Assembly: GCF_937001465.1 (NCBI RefSeq)
Contig: NW_026044109.1
Location: 1 to 64,000 of the forward strand
DNA length: 64,000 nt
Direction: 5' to 3'
Source of the DNA: Orcinus orca
Lineage: Eukaryota > Chordata > Mammalia > Artiodactyla > Delphinidae
Part shown: piece by piece, positions 1-9,939 of the stretch
How positions within the stretch are numbered: the stretch's first letter is position 1
Layout of the letters: every line of letters starts with the position of its first letter
Translations under genes and position numbers: made by a program
Notes under the pieces: generated by a model
What the model was told of the DNA's origin: nothing
The model's input: the letters and a program-made list of their open reading frames with translations, nothing else
Databases searched by the model: none

Positions 1-461
1 AAGTCATATTGCATGGTACCCATTCCACGGGTCTCAACTCTCCAGGTTTAAGGGATTCTTACTTCAGCTAAAACATGCATGTGGAACCCAGAGTATGATC
101 AACCGTGTGATCGGGAGACGTGTTGAAATATGTCTCAGTTCTCGTCCCCTGGTACTCGGGTGCAACATTCCAGATGCTTTACTAACACTCTCCCGACTTG
201 GAGAGTCAGTGCCTTTAACCTCCTGTTTGGCCCAGTTTGCAAATTCCGCGGAAGATGAACAGGAATAGGGAGAACCAATGAGAGACTAGCTGGAGGTGTC
301 TGGACGGGAAAATTTAACTCTCATTTCCCACCAGGAAGAGGAATTAACCAAAGGCTCAGCGTGCCATGCCGGAACCAGATTAGGGCCTGAAGCAATCCTG
401 CGGTGTTGCGGCCAGCTCACAAGAAAGCGAGTTGAAGAAAGGAGCTCAGGGGCACTGTAAT
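1..461 (+). repeat. Satellite unit 0, class S, last 461 bp
   Basis: This is the end of a unit cut by the window edge. It holds the unassigned part of the repeat and the start of the L1-like part. It shares the rare ATTCTTACTTCAG variant with the following unit (others read ATTCTTCCTTCAG), so these neighbours are close relatives. Confidence 0.95.
187..206. other. Short inverted repeat, 7-bp arms, 6-nt loop
   Basis: ACTCTCC and GGAGAGT flank CGACTT. It is present in nearly all units. In the fronts of class D units it is altered to CTCCCGAATTGGAAAG, which weakens the pairing. No function is implied. Confidence 0.7.
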
Positions 462-631
462 TCACAAACCTGCAGAGTTATAAATGACAGCTATCATCCA
501 AAAATATACTGAAGTAAGGCTGCCAAGAGGACTTGAAAGCCGGGCAGAATTGCAGGAAACCGATTTCAGGAGGTAGACTGGAATTGCATTTAAAGCATAG
601 GAAAAGAGGCAGAAGGTCGACAATGATGCAC
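416..631 (+). pseudogene. L1 ORF2 relic, part upstream of the mariner insertion (reference unit)
   Basis: Decayed LINE-1 ORF2 sequence, on the + strand like the rest of the relic. The forward frames give TRKRVEERSSGAL, then, after stops and shifts, QLSSKNILK and RAELQETDF. These fall in the order and spacing of an L1 ORF2 stretch near the C-terminal end of the protein (KKMKRQ, then SKIYKE, then WAEDLNRHF-like). Bases around 495-509 (ATCCAAAAATATAC) are close to the L1 nucleotide sequence. The left edge is uncertain; similarity may begin about 80 bp earlier. The same relic recurs in every unit. Family assignment is by recalled L1 sequence, and the match here is weaker than downstream of the palindrome. 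Confidence 0.6.
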
Positions 632-703
632 TTGGCCAAAAAGGGCGTATGCGTTTTTTCCTGAATATATTCAGGAAAAAACGCATACGCCCTTTTTGGC
701 CAA
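632..703. mobile_element. Mariner-like MITE: 72-bp perfect palindrome (unit 1)
   Basis: Two 36-bp arms meet at 667/668 with no spacer and are exact reverse complements. The ends TTGGCCAAAAAG and CTTTTTGGCCAA, followed by a G/C block and a T-run, resemble the terminal inverted repeats of mariner elements abundant in ruminants and whales. Such elements also leave very short nonautonomous palindromic copies. Flanking bases to about 625 and 712 may belong to it as well. It lies inside the L1 relic: L1 residues before it (ending about 630) and after it (from about 713) are nearly contiguous in ORF2. By eye, about 29 of 40 copies in the window are perfect palindromes. It contains no transposase. 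Confidence 0.75.
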
Positions 704-750
704 CCAAGCAAGCTTGCAAAGGAAATCTGCACTACAATGAAGTCTCACTT

Positions 751-756
751 CCCCCC
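751..756. repeat. Variable C-run setting unit length
   Basis: Six Cs here. Other units carry 6 to 10, and the unit length follows the count: 6 gives 1,579, 7 gives 1,580, 8 gives 1,581 and 10 gives 1,583. In the diverged classes the run is broken (CCTCCCTGG, CCCTCCCGG, CCCCCTGG), nearer to the L1 sequence at this place. Confidence 0.9.
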
Positions 757-1105
757 GTCAAAAGGGCCATCTGAAAAAAGTGTAAAATCCAGAAAGGCAG
801 GACAGGCCATGGAGAACTGGGAGCCTTGTTATGCTGATGGGCGGGATGTAAATTGCCAACAGCCACTCGGGAGAAGTGTATGGTGTTTCCTGAAACATCT
901 AAAAAACAAAGCAACAGAGCCTAGGGCACTTCCACTTATGGTCCTATAGCTTAGGGAAATTAAAATCAAAAAGACACAGCCACCCCAAAGTTTGGGATGG
1001 CTCTGTTTACAAGAAACTCATTTACGGTGCAAGTTCAATATCGCATAAAGCGAAAAATGGATAAAGAAGTTGTGGTACTTACGTACAATGCAATATCACT
1101 CAGCA

Positions 1106-1121
1106 ATGACATCTATGTCAT
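1106..1121. other. Short inverted repeat specific to class S
   Basis: ATGACAT and ATGTCAT flank CT. Classes B, C, D and X read ATGAAATCTATGTCAT, as L1 does, so the class S change of A to C completed the hairpin. Units 22 and 30 have lost it again (AAGACAT). Confidence 0.7.
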
Positions 1122-1228
1122 CAGGCCCATAGCAGCATAATGAGTGGATTCAGGTATGATGATTCTAACTGAAATAAGTCACACAGAAAAAGAAACATCA
1201 TAAGATATCACTAATACACGGAATGTAA

Positions 1229-1500
1229 ACTTGGCTACACAGGATCTGAATTTCAAAACAGAACATGGTCCCAAATTTAGAAAACCAACTTATGCTTGCT
1301 TAAGGGGAAAGGTGAGTTGGGGTGCTGCATAAAACCAGAGATTGAAATGAGCACAGATAAAGTTCCTTAAGCCAAATATGTAATAGACAAGAGCTACTCC
1401 TTGCTCAACGAAATGGACTCAAAACCCCATATTAAACGCCTAATAATGTACCTGACTAGTAAGTATCTTAAAACCTATGGATTGCTATGTCTCTGAAAGT
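1229..1500 (+). repeat. L1 3' UTR-like segment (reference unit)
   Basis: Directly follows the ORF2 stop. Blocks such as TACAAAACAGAA (in the diverged units), TTAAGGGGAAAGGTGAG, CAAGAGCTACTCC and ACCTATGGATTG occur in the order expected of a cetartiodactyl L1 3' UTR. No poly-A tail is visible, so the right end is a guess. Similarity is much weaker than in the ORF2 part. Confidence 0.45.
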
Positions 1501-1960
1501 GAATCAATCGTGAGTACAGGGGCAAAAACGCAGCAGTGATAGGATTGGAGAGTTTTGGTGAGCAAATGAAGACCCTTCGAAGTCATATTGCATGGTACCC
1601 ATTCCACGGGTCTCAACTCTCCAGGTTTAAGGGATTCTTACTTCAGCTAAAACATGCATGTGGAACCCAGAGTATGATCAACCGTGTGATCGGGAGACGT
1701 GTTGAAATATGTCTCAGTTCTCGTCCCCTGGTACTCGGGTGCAACATTCCAGATGCTTTACTAACACTCTCCCGACTTGGAGAGTCAGTGCCTTTAACCT
1801 CCTGTTTGGCCCAGTTTGCAAATTCCGCGGAAGATGAACAGGAATAGGGAGAACCAATGAGAGACTAGCTGGAGGTGTCTGGACGGGAAAATTTAACTCT
1901 CATTTCCCACCAGGAAGAGGAATTAACCAAAGGCTCAGCGTGCCATGCCGGAACCAGATT
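1501..1960. repeat. Unassigned part of the satellite unit (reference unit)
   Basis: About 450 bp that I cannot match to L1, mariner or any other family. It holds a small inverted repeat, ACTCTCC-CGACTT-GGAGAGT (seen at 187-206 in the preceding unit), and the 10-bp palindrome ACATGCATGT. Frames are short, and the one long frame is private to this unit. It may be very old L1 sequence or an unrelated piece of the founder locus. Confidence 0.6.
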
Positions 1961-2040
1961 AGGGCCTGAAGCAATCCTGCGGTGTTGCGGCCAGCTCACA
2001 AGAAAGCGAGTTGAAGAAAGGAGCTCAGGGGCACTGTAAT

Positions 2041-3619
2041 TCACAAACCTGCAGAGTTATAAATGACAGCTATCATCCAAAAATATACTGAAGTAAGGCT
2101 GCCAAGAGGACTTGAAAGCCGGGCAGAATTGCAGGAAACCGATTTCAGGAGGTAGACTGGAATTGCATTTAAAGCATAGGAAAAGAGGCAGAAGGTCGAC
2201 AATGATGCACTTGGCCAAAAAGGGCGTATGCGTTTTTTCCTGAATATATTCAGGAAAAAACGCATACGCCCTTTTTGGCCAACCAAGCAAGCTTGCAAAG
2301 GAAATCTGCACTACAATGAAGTCTCACTTCCCCCCGTCAAAAGGGCCATCTGAAAAAAGTGTAAAATCCAGAAAGGCAGGACAGGCCATGGAGAACTGGG
2401 AGCCTTGTTATGCTGATGGGCGGGATGTAAATTGCCAACAGCCACTCAGGAGAAGTGTATGGTGTTTCCTGAAACATCTAAAAAACAAAGCAACAGAGCC
2501 TAGGGCACTTCCACTTATGGTCCTATAGCTTAGGGAAATTAAAATCAAAAAGACACAGCAACCCCAAAGTTTGGGATGGCTCTGTTTACAAGAAACTCGT
2601 TTACGGTGCAAGTTCAATATCGCATAAAGCGAAAAATGGATAAAGAAGTTGTGGTACTTACGTACAATGCAATATCACTCAGCAATGACATCTATGTCAT
2701 CAGGCCCATAGCAGCATAATGAGTGGATTCAGGTATGATGATTCTAACTGAAATAAGTCACACAGAAAAAGAAACATCATAAGATATCACTAATACACGG
2801 AATGTAAACTTGGCTACACAGGAACTGAATTTCAAAACAGAACATGGTCCCAAATTTAGAAAATCAACTTATGCTTGCTTAAGGGGAAAGGTGAGTTGGG
2901 GTGCTGCATAAAACCAGAGATTGAAATGAGCACAGATAAAGTTCCTTAAGCCAAATATGTAATAGACAAGAGCTACTCCTTGCTCAACGAAATGGACTCA
3001 AAACCCCATATTAAACGCCTAATAATGTACCTGACTAGTAAGTATCTTAAAACCTATGGATTGCTATGTCTCTGAAAGTGAATCAATCGTGAGTACAGGG
3101 GCAAAAACGCAGCAGTGATAGGATTGGAGAGTTTTGGTGAGCAAATGAAGACCCTTTGAAGTCATATTGCATGGTACCCATTCCACGGGTCTCAACTCTC
3201 CAGGTTTAAGGGATTCTTCCTTCAGCTAAAACATGCATGTGGAACCCAGAGTATGATCAACCGTGTGATCGGGAGACGTGTTGAAATATGTCTCAGTTCT
3301 CGTCCCCTGGTACTCGGGTGCAACATTCCAGATGCTTTACTAACACTCTCCCGACTTGGAGAGTCAGTGCCTTTAACCTCCTGTTTGGCCCAGTTTGCAA
3401 ATTCCGCGGAAGATGAACAGGAATAGGGAGAACCAATGAGAGACTAGCTGGAGGTGTCTGGACGGGAAAATTTAACTCTCATTTCCCACCAGGAAGAGGA
3501 ATTAACCAAAGGCTCAGCGTGCCATGCCGGAACCAGATTAGGGCCTGAAGCAATCCTGCGGTGTTGCGGCCAGCTCACAAGAAAGCGAGTTGAAGAAAGG
3601 AGCTCAGGGGCACTGTAAT
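2041..3619 (+). repeat. Satellite unit 2, class S, 1,579 bp
   Basis: Palindrome at 2211-2282, perfect. C-run of 6. Private variants are CACTCAGG in place of CACTCGGG, and CAGCAACCCC. Confidence 0.95.
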
Positions 3620-5199
3620 TCAAAAACCTGAAGAGTTATAAATGACAGATATCATCCAAAAATATACTGAAGTAAGGCTGCCAAGAGGACTTGAAAGCCG
3701 GGCAGAATTGCAGGAAACCGATTTCAGGAGGTAGACTGGAATTGCATTTAAAGCATAGGAAAAGAGGCAGAAGGTCGACAATGATGCACTTGGCCAAAAA
3801 GGGCGTATGCGTTTTTTCCTGAATATATTCAGGAAAAAACGCATACGCCCTTTTTGGCCAACCAAGCAAGCTTGCAAAGGAAATCTGCACTACAATGAAG
3901 TCTCACTTCCCCCCCGTCAAAAGGGCCATCTGAAAAAAGTGTAAAATCCAGAAAGGCAGGACAGGCCATGGAGACCTGGGAGCCTTGTTATGCTGATGGG
4001 CAGGATGTAAATTGCCAACAGCCACTCGGGAGAAGTGTATGGTGTTTCCTGAAACATCTAAAAAACAAAGCAACAGAGCCTAGGGCACTTCCACTTATGG
4101 TCCTATAGCTTAGGGAAATTAAAATCAAAAAGACACAGCCACCCCAAAGTTTGGGATGGCTCTGTTTACAAGAAACTCGTTTACGGTACAAGTTCAATAT
4201 CGCATAAAGCGAAAAATGGATAAAGAAGTTGTGGTACTTACGTACAATGCAATATCACTCAGCAATGACATCTATGTCATCAGGCCCATAGCAGCATAAT
4301 GAGTGGATTCAGGTATGATGATTCTAACTGAAATAAGTCACACAGAAAAAGAAACATCATAAGATATCACTAATACACGGAATGTAAACTTGGCTACACA
4401 GGAACTGAATTTCAAAACAGAACATGGTCCCAAATTTAGAAAATCAACTTATGCTTGCTTAAGGGGAAAGGTGAGTTGGGGTGCTGCATAAAACCAGAGA
4501 TTGAAATGAGCACAGATAAAGTTCCTTAAGCCAAATATGTAATAGACAAGAGCTACTCCTTGCTCAACGAAATGGACTCAAAACCCCATATTAAATGCCT
4601 AATAATGTACCTGACTAGTAAGTATCTTAAAACCTATGGATTGCTATGTCTCTGAAAGTGAATCAATCGTGAGTACAGGGGCAAAAACGCAGCAGTGATA
4701 GGATTGGAGAGTTTTGGTGAGCAAATGAAGACCCTTTGAAGTCATATTGCATGGTACCCATTCCACGGGTCTCAACTCTCCAGGTTTAAGGGATTCTTCC
4801 TTCAGCTAAAACATGCATGTGGAACCCAGAGTATGATCAACCGTGTGATCGGGAGACGTGTTGAAATATGTCTCAGTTCTCGTCCCCTGGTACTCGGGTG
4901 CAACATTCCAGATGCTTTACTAACACTCTCCGGACTTGGAGAGTCAGTGCCTTTAACCTCCTGTTTGGCCCAGTTTGCAAATTCCGCGGAAGATGAACAG
5001 GAATAGGGAGAACCAATGAGAGACTAGCTGGAGGTGTCTGGACGGGAAAATTTAACTCTCATTTCCCACCAGGAAGAGGAATTAACCAAAGGCTCAGCGT
5101 GCCATGCCGGAACCAGATTAGGGCCTGAAGCAATCCTGCGGTGTTGCGGCCAGCTCACAAGAAAGCGAGTTGAAGAAAGGAGCTCAGGGGCACTGTAAT
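3620..5199 (+). repeat. Satellite unit 3, class S
   Basis: Palindrome at 3790-3861, perfect. The first 35 bp carry three private changes (CAAAAACCTGAAG, GACAGATATC). GAGACCTGGG and GGGCAGGATG occur further on, and CTCCGGACTTGG near 4930 breaks the small hairpin. Confidence 0.95.
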
Positions 5200-6779
5200 T
5201 CACAAACCTGCAGAGTTATAAATGACAGCTATCATCCAAAAATATACTGAAGTAAGGCTGCCAAGAGGACTTGAAAGCCGGGCAGAATTGCAGGAAACCG
5301 ATTTCAGGAGGTAGACTGGAATTGCATTTAAGGCATAGGAAAAGAGGCAGAAGGTCGACAATGATGCACTTGGCCAAAAAGGGCGTATGCGTTTTTTCCT
5401 GAATATATTCAGGAAAAAACGCATACGCCCTTTTTGGCCAACCAAGCAAGCTTGCAAAGGAAATCTGCACTACAATGAAGTCTCACTTCCCCCCCGTCAA
5501 AAGGGCCATCTGAAAAAAGTGTAAAATCCAGAAAGGCAGGACAGGCCATGGAGAACTGGGAGCCTTGTTATGCTGATGGGCAGGATGTAAATTGCCAACA
5601 GCCACTCGGGAGAAGTGTATGGTGTTTCCTGAAACATCTAAAAAACAAAGCAACAGAGCCTAGGGCACTTCCACTTATGGTCCTATAGCTTAGGGAAATT
5701 AAAATCAAAAAGACACAGCCACCCCAAAGTTTGGGATGGCTCTGTTTACAAGAAACTCGTTTACGGTGCAAGTTCAATATCGCATAAAGCGAAAAATGGA
5801 TAAAGAAGTTGTGGTACTTACGTACAATGCAATATCACTCAGCAATGACATCTATGTCATCAGGCCCATAGCAGCATAATGAGTGGATTCAGGTATGATG
5901 ATTCTAACTGAAATAAGTCACACAGAAAAAGAAACATCATAAGATATCACTAATACACGGAATGTAAACTTGGCTACACAGGAACTGAATTTCAAAACAG
6001 AACATGGTCCCAAATTTAGAAAACCAACTTATGCTTGCTTAAGGGGAAAGGTGAGTTGGGGTGCTGCATAAAACCAGAGATTGAAATGAGCACAGATAAA
6101 GTTCCTTAAGCCAAATATGTAATAGACAAGAGCTACTCCTTGCTCAACGAAATGGACTCAAAACCCCATATTAAACGCCTAATAATGTACCTGACTAGTA
6201 AGTATCTTAAAACCTATGGATTGCTATGTCTCTGAAAGTGAATCAATCGTGAGTACAGGGGCAAAAACGCAGCAGTGATAGGATTGGAGAGTTTTGGTGA
6301 GCAAATGAAGACCCTTTGAAGTCATATTGCATGGTACCCATTCCACGGGTCTCAACTCTCCAGGTTTAAGGGATTCTTCCTTCAGCTAAAACATGCATGT
6401 GGAACCCAGAGTATGATCAACCATGTGATCGGGAGACGTGTTCAAATATGTCTCAGTTCTCATCCCCTGGTACTCGGGTGCAACATTCCAGATGCTTTAC
6501 TAACACTCTCCCGACTTGGAGAGTCAGTGCCTTTAACCTCCTGTTTGGCCCAGTTTGCAAATTCCGCGGAAGATGAACAGGAATAGGGAGAACCAATGAG
6601 AGACTAGCTGGAGGTGTCTGGACGGGCAAATTTAACTCTCATTTCCCACCAGGAAGAGGAATTAACCAAAGCCTCGGCGTGCCGTGCCGGAACCAGATTA
6701 GGGCCTGAAGCAATCCTGCGGTGTTGCGGCCAGCTCACAAGAAAGCGAGTTGAAGAAAGGAGCTCAGGGGCACTGTAAT
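5200..6779 (+). repeat. Satellite unit 4, class S with a tract of diverged alleles
   Basis: Palindrome at 5370-5441, perfect. From 6422 onward the tail carries bases typical of the diverged classes (ATGTGATC, TTCAAATATG, CATCCCC, CCGTGCCGG) among class S bases. Confidence 0.95.
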
Positions 6780-8359
6780 TCACAAACCTGCAGAGTTATG
6801 AATGACAGCTATCGTCCAAAAATATACTGAAGTAAGGCTGCCAAGAGGACTTGAAAGCCGGGCAGAATTGCAGGAAACCGATTTCAGGAGGTAGACTGGA
6901 ATTGCATTTAAAGCATAGGAAAAGAGGCAGAAGGTCGACAATGATGCACTTGGCCAAAAAGGGCGTATGCGTTTTTTCCTGAATATATTCAGGAAAAAAC
7001 GCATACGCCCTTTTTGGCCAACCAAGCAAGCTTGCAAAGGAAATCTGCACTACAATGAAGTCTCACTTTCCCCCCGTCAAAAGGGCCCTCTGAAAAAAGT
7101 GTAAAATCCAGAAAGGCAGGACAGGCCATGGAGAACTGGGAGCCTTGTTATGCTGATGGGCAGGATGTAAATTGCCAACAGCCACTCGGGAGAAGTGTAT
7201 GGTGTTTCCTGAAACATCTAAAAAACAAAGCAACAGAGCCTAGGGCACTTCCACTTATGGTCCTATAGCTTAGGGAAATTAAAATCAAAAAGACACAGCC
7301 ACCCCAAAGTTTGGGATGGCTCTGTTTACAAGAAACTCGTTTACGGTACAAGTTCAATATCGCATAAAGCGAAAAATGGATAAAGAAGTTGTGGTACTTA
7401 CGTACAATGCAATATCACTCAGCAATGACATCTATGTCATCAGGCCCATAGCAGCATAATGAGTGGATTCAGGTATGATGATTCTAACTGAAATAAGTCA
7501 CACAGAAAAAGAAACATCATAAGATATCACTAATACACGGAATGTAAACTTGGCTACACAGGAACTGAATTTCAAAACAGAACATGGTCCCAAATTTAGA
7601 AAACCAACTTATGCTTGCTTAAGGGGAAAGGTGAGTTGGGGTGCTGCATAAAACCAGAGATTGAAATGAGCACAGATAAAGTTCCTTAAGCCAAATATGT
7701 AATAGACAAGAGCTACTCCTTGCTCAACGAAATGGACTCAAAACCCCATATTAAACGCCTAATAATGTACCTGACTAGTAAGTATCTTAAAACCTATGGA
7801 TTGCTATGTCTCTGAAAGTGAATCAATCGTGAGTACAGGGGCAAAAACGCAGCAGTGATAGGATTGGAGAGTTTTGGTGAGCAAATGAAGACCCTTTGAA
7901 GTCATATTGCATGGTACCCATTCCACGGGTCTCAACTCTCCAGGTTTAAGGGATTCTTCCTTCAGCTAAAACATGCATGTGGAACCCAGAGTATGATCAA
8001 CCGTGTGATCGGGAGACGTGTTGAAATATGTCTCAGTTCTCGTCCCCTGGTACTCGGGTGCAACATTCCAGATGCTTTACTAACACTCTCCCGACTTGGA
8101 GAGTCAGTGCCTTTAACCTCCTGTTTGGCCCAGTTTGCAAATTCCGTGGAAGATGAACAGGAATAGGGAGAACCAATGAGAGACTAGCTGGAGGTGTCTG
8201 GACGGGCAAATTTAACTCTCATTTCCCACCAGGAAGAGGAATTAACCAAAGGCTCAGCGTGCCATGCCGGAACCAGATTAGGGCCTGAAGCAATCCTGCG
8301 GTGTTGCGGCCAGCTCACAAGAAAGCGAGTTGAAGAAAGGAGCTCAGGGGCACTGTAAT
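6780..8359 (+). repeat. Satellite unit 5, class S
   Basis: Palindrome at 6950-7021, perfect. The start continues the diverged tract of unit 4 (GAATGACAG, ATCGTCC). CACTTTCCCCCC shows one C changed to T in the C-run while the length is unchanged. Confidence 0.95.
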
Positions 8360-9939
8360 TCACAAACCTGCAGAGTTATAAATGACAGCTATCATCCAAA
8401 AATATACTGAAGTAAGGCTGCCAAGAGGACTTGAAAGCCGGGCAGAATTGCAGGAAACCGATTTCAGGAGGTAGACTGGAATTGCATTTAAAGCATAGGA
8501 AAAGAGGCAGAAGGTCGACAATGATGCACTTGGCCAAAAAGGGCGTATGCGTTTTTTCCTGAATATATTCAGGAAAAAACGCATACGCCCTTTTTGGCCA
8601 ACCAAGCAAGCTTGCAAAGGAAATCTGCACTACAATGAAGTCTCACTTCCCCCCCGTCAAAAGGGCCATCTGAAAAAAGTGTAAAATCCAGAAAGGCAGG
8701 ACAGGCCATGGAGAACTGGGAGCCTTGTTATGCTGATGGGCGGGATGTAAATTGCCAACAGCCACTCGGGAGAAGTGTATGGTGTTTCCTGAAACATCTA
8801 AAAAACAAAGCAACAGAGCCTAGGGCACTTCCACTTATGGTCCTATAGCTTAGGGAAATTAAAATCAAAAAGACACAGCCACCCCAAAGTTTGGGATGGC
8901 TCTGTTTACAAGAAACTCGTTTACGGTACAAGTTCAATATCGCATAAAGCGAAAAATGGATAAAGAAGTTGTGGTACTTACGTACAATGCAATATCACTC
9001 AGCAATGACATCTATGTCATCAGGCCCATAGCAGCATAATGAGTGGATTCAGGTATGATGATTCTAACTGAAATAAGTCACACAGAAAAAGAAACATCAT
9101 AAGATATCACTAATACACGGAATGTAAACTTGGCTACACAGGAACTGAATTTCAAAACAGAACATGGTCCCAAATTTAGAAAACCAACTTATGCTTGCTT
9201 AAGGGGAAAGGTGAGTTGGGGTGCTGCATAAAACCAGAGATTGAAATGAGCACAGATAAAGTTCCTTAAGCCAAATATGTAATAGACAAGAGCTACTCCT
9301 TGCTCAACGAAATGGACTCAAAACCCCATATTAAACGCCTAATAATGTACCTGACTAGTAAGTATCTTAAAACCTATGGATTGCTATGTCTCTGAAAGTG
9401 AATCAATCGTGAGTACAGGGGCAAAAACGCAGCAGTGATAGGATTGGAGAGTTTTGGTGAGCAAATGAAGACCCTTTGAAGTCATATTGCATGGTACCCA
9501 TTCCACGGGTCTCAACTCTCCAGGTTTAAGGGATTCTTCCTTCAGCTAAAACATGCATGTGGAACCCAGAGTATGATCAACCGTGTGATCGGGAGACGTG
9601 TTGAAATATGTCTCAGTTCTCGTCCCCTGGTACTCGGGTGCAACATTCCAGATGCTTTACTAACACTCTCCCGACTTGGAGAGTCAGTGCCTTTAACCTC
9701 CTGTTTGGCCCAGTTTGCAAATTCCGCGGAAGATGAACAGGAATAGGGAGAACCAATGAGAGACTAGCTGGAGGTGTCTGGACGGGAAAATTTAACTCTC
9801 ATTTCCCACCAGGAAGAGGAATTAACCAAAGGCTCAGCGTGCCATGCCGGAACCAGATTAGGGCCTGAAGCAATCCTGCGGTGTTGCGGCCAGCTCACAA
9901 GAAAGCGAGTTGAAGAAAGGAGCTCAGGGGCACTGTAAT
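8360..9939 (+). repeat. Satellite unit 6, class S
   Basis: Palindrome at 8530-8601, perfect. Close to the class S consensus throughout. Confidence 0.95.

Larger units (their letters stand above)
713..1228 (+). pseudogene. L1 ORF2 C-terminal relic (reference unit)
   Basis: Degenerate 3' end of LINE-1 ORF2, the reverse transcriptase/endonuclease protein. The part kept lies after the RT domain. Frame pieces in order are TMKSH at 734-748 (L1: TMRYH); GELGALLC, stop, WAGCKL at 811-855; QPLGRSVWCFL at 860-892 (L1: QPLWKSVWRFL); and KWIKKLWYLRTMQYHSAM at 1055-1108 (L1: KWIKKMWYIYTMEYYSAI). EISHTEKE follows in a shifted frame, then ISLIHGM and TAA at 1226-1228, exactly where L1 ORF2 stops. Several frameshifts and internal stops make it dead. 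Every unit carries a copy; in ordinary units it begins about 251 bp after the unit start and ends about 766 bp after it. Confidence 0.85.
462..2040 (+). repeat. Satellite unit 1, class S, 1,579 bp (reference unit)
   Basis: First complete unit, used as the reference for sub-unit annotation. Order: L1 ORF2 relic (begun in the unit before), mariner-like palindrome at 632-703, L1 ORF2 C-terminus to a stop at 1226-1228, L1 3' UTR-like sequence to about 1500, an unassigned segment, then the L1-like start of the next unit. The C-run is 6. Only here does ACCCTTCGAAG replace ACCCTTTGAAG, which removes a stop and opens a chance frame (1536-1847). Confidence 0.96.

Noticed and set aside
632..703. Palindrome as a rho-independent terminator or bacterial attachment site
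   Set aside because: The setting is a vertebrate-type satellite with L1 sequence, and there are no bacterial genes. The mariner reading explains both ends and position.
632..703. The MADE1 type of mariner MITE
   Set aside because: MADE1 is of similar size and also palindromic, but its ends as I recall them (TTAGGTTGGTGCAAAAG) differ from TTGGCCAAAAAG, which fits the ruminant/whale mariner group better.
462..719. Antisense 84-85 codon frames kept in nearly all units
   Set aside because: They run backwards through the L1 relic and the palindrome, overlap each other in two frames, and persist because the units are near-identical. There is no domain or initiation context to support a gene.
1681..1760. 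CENP-B box in the CGGG-rich stretch
   Set aside because: Scanning both strands for TTCG-N4-A-N2-CGGG by eye gave no match in the unit; the nearest CGGG motifs lack the spaced TTCG.
1536..1847. 103-codon forward open frame
   Set aside because: It exists only because unit 1 reads CTTCGA where other units read CTTTGA, a stop in this frame. No other copy keeps it and it matches no family I know.
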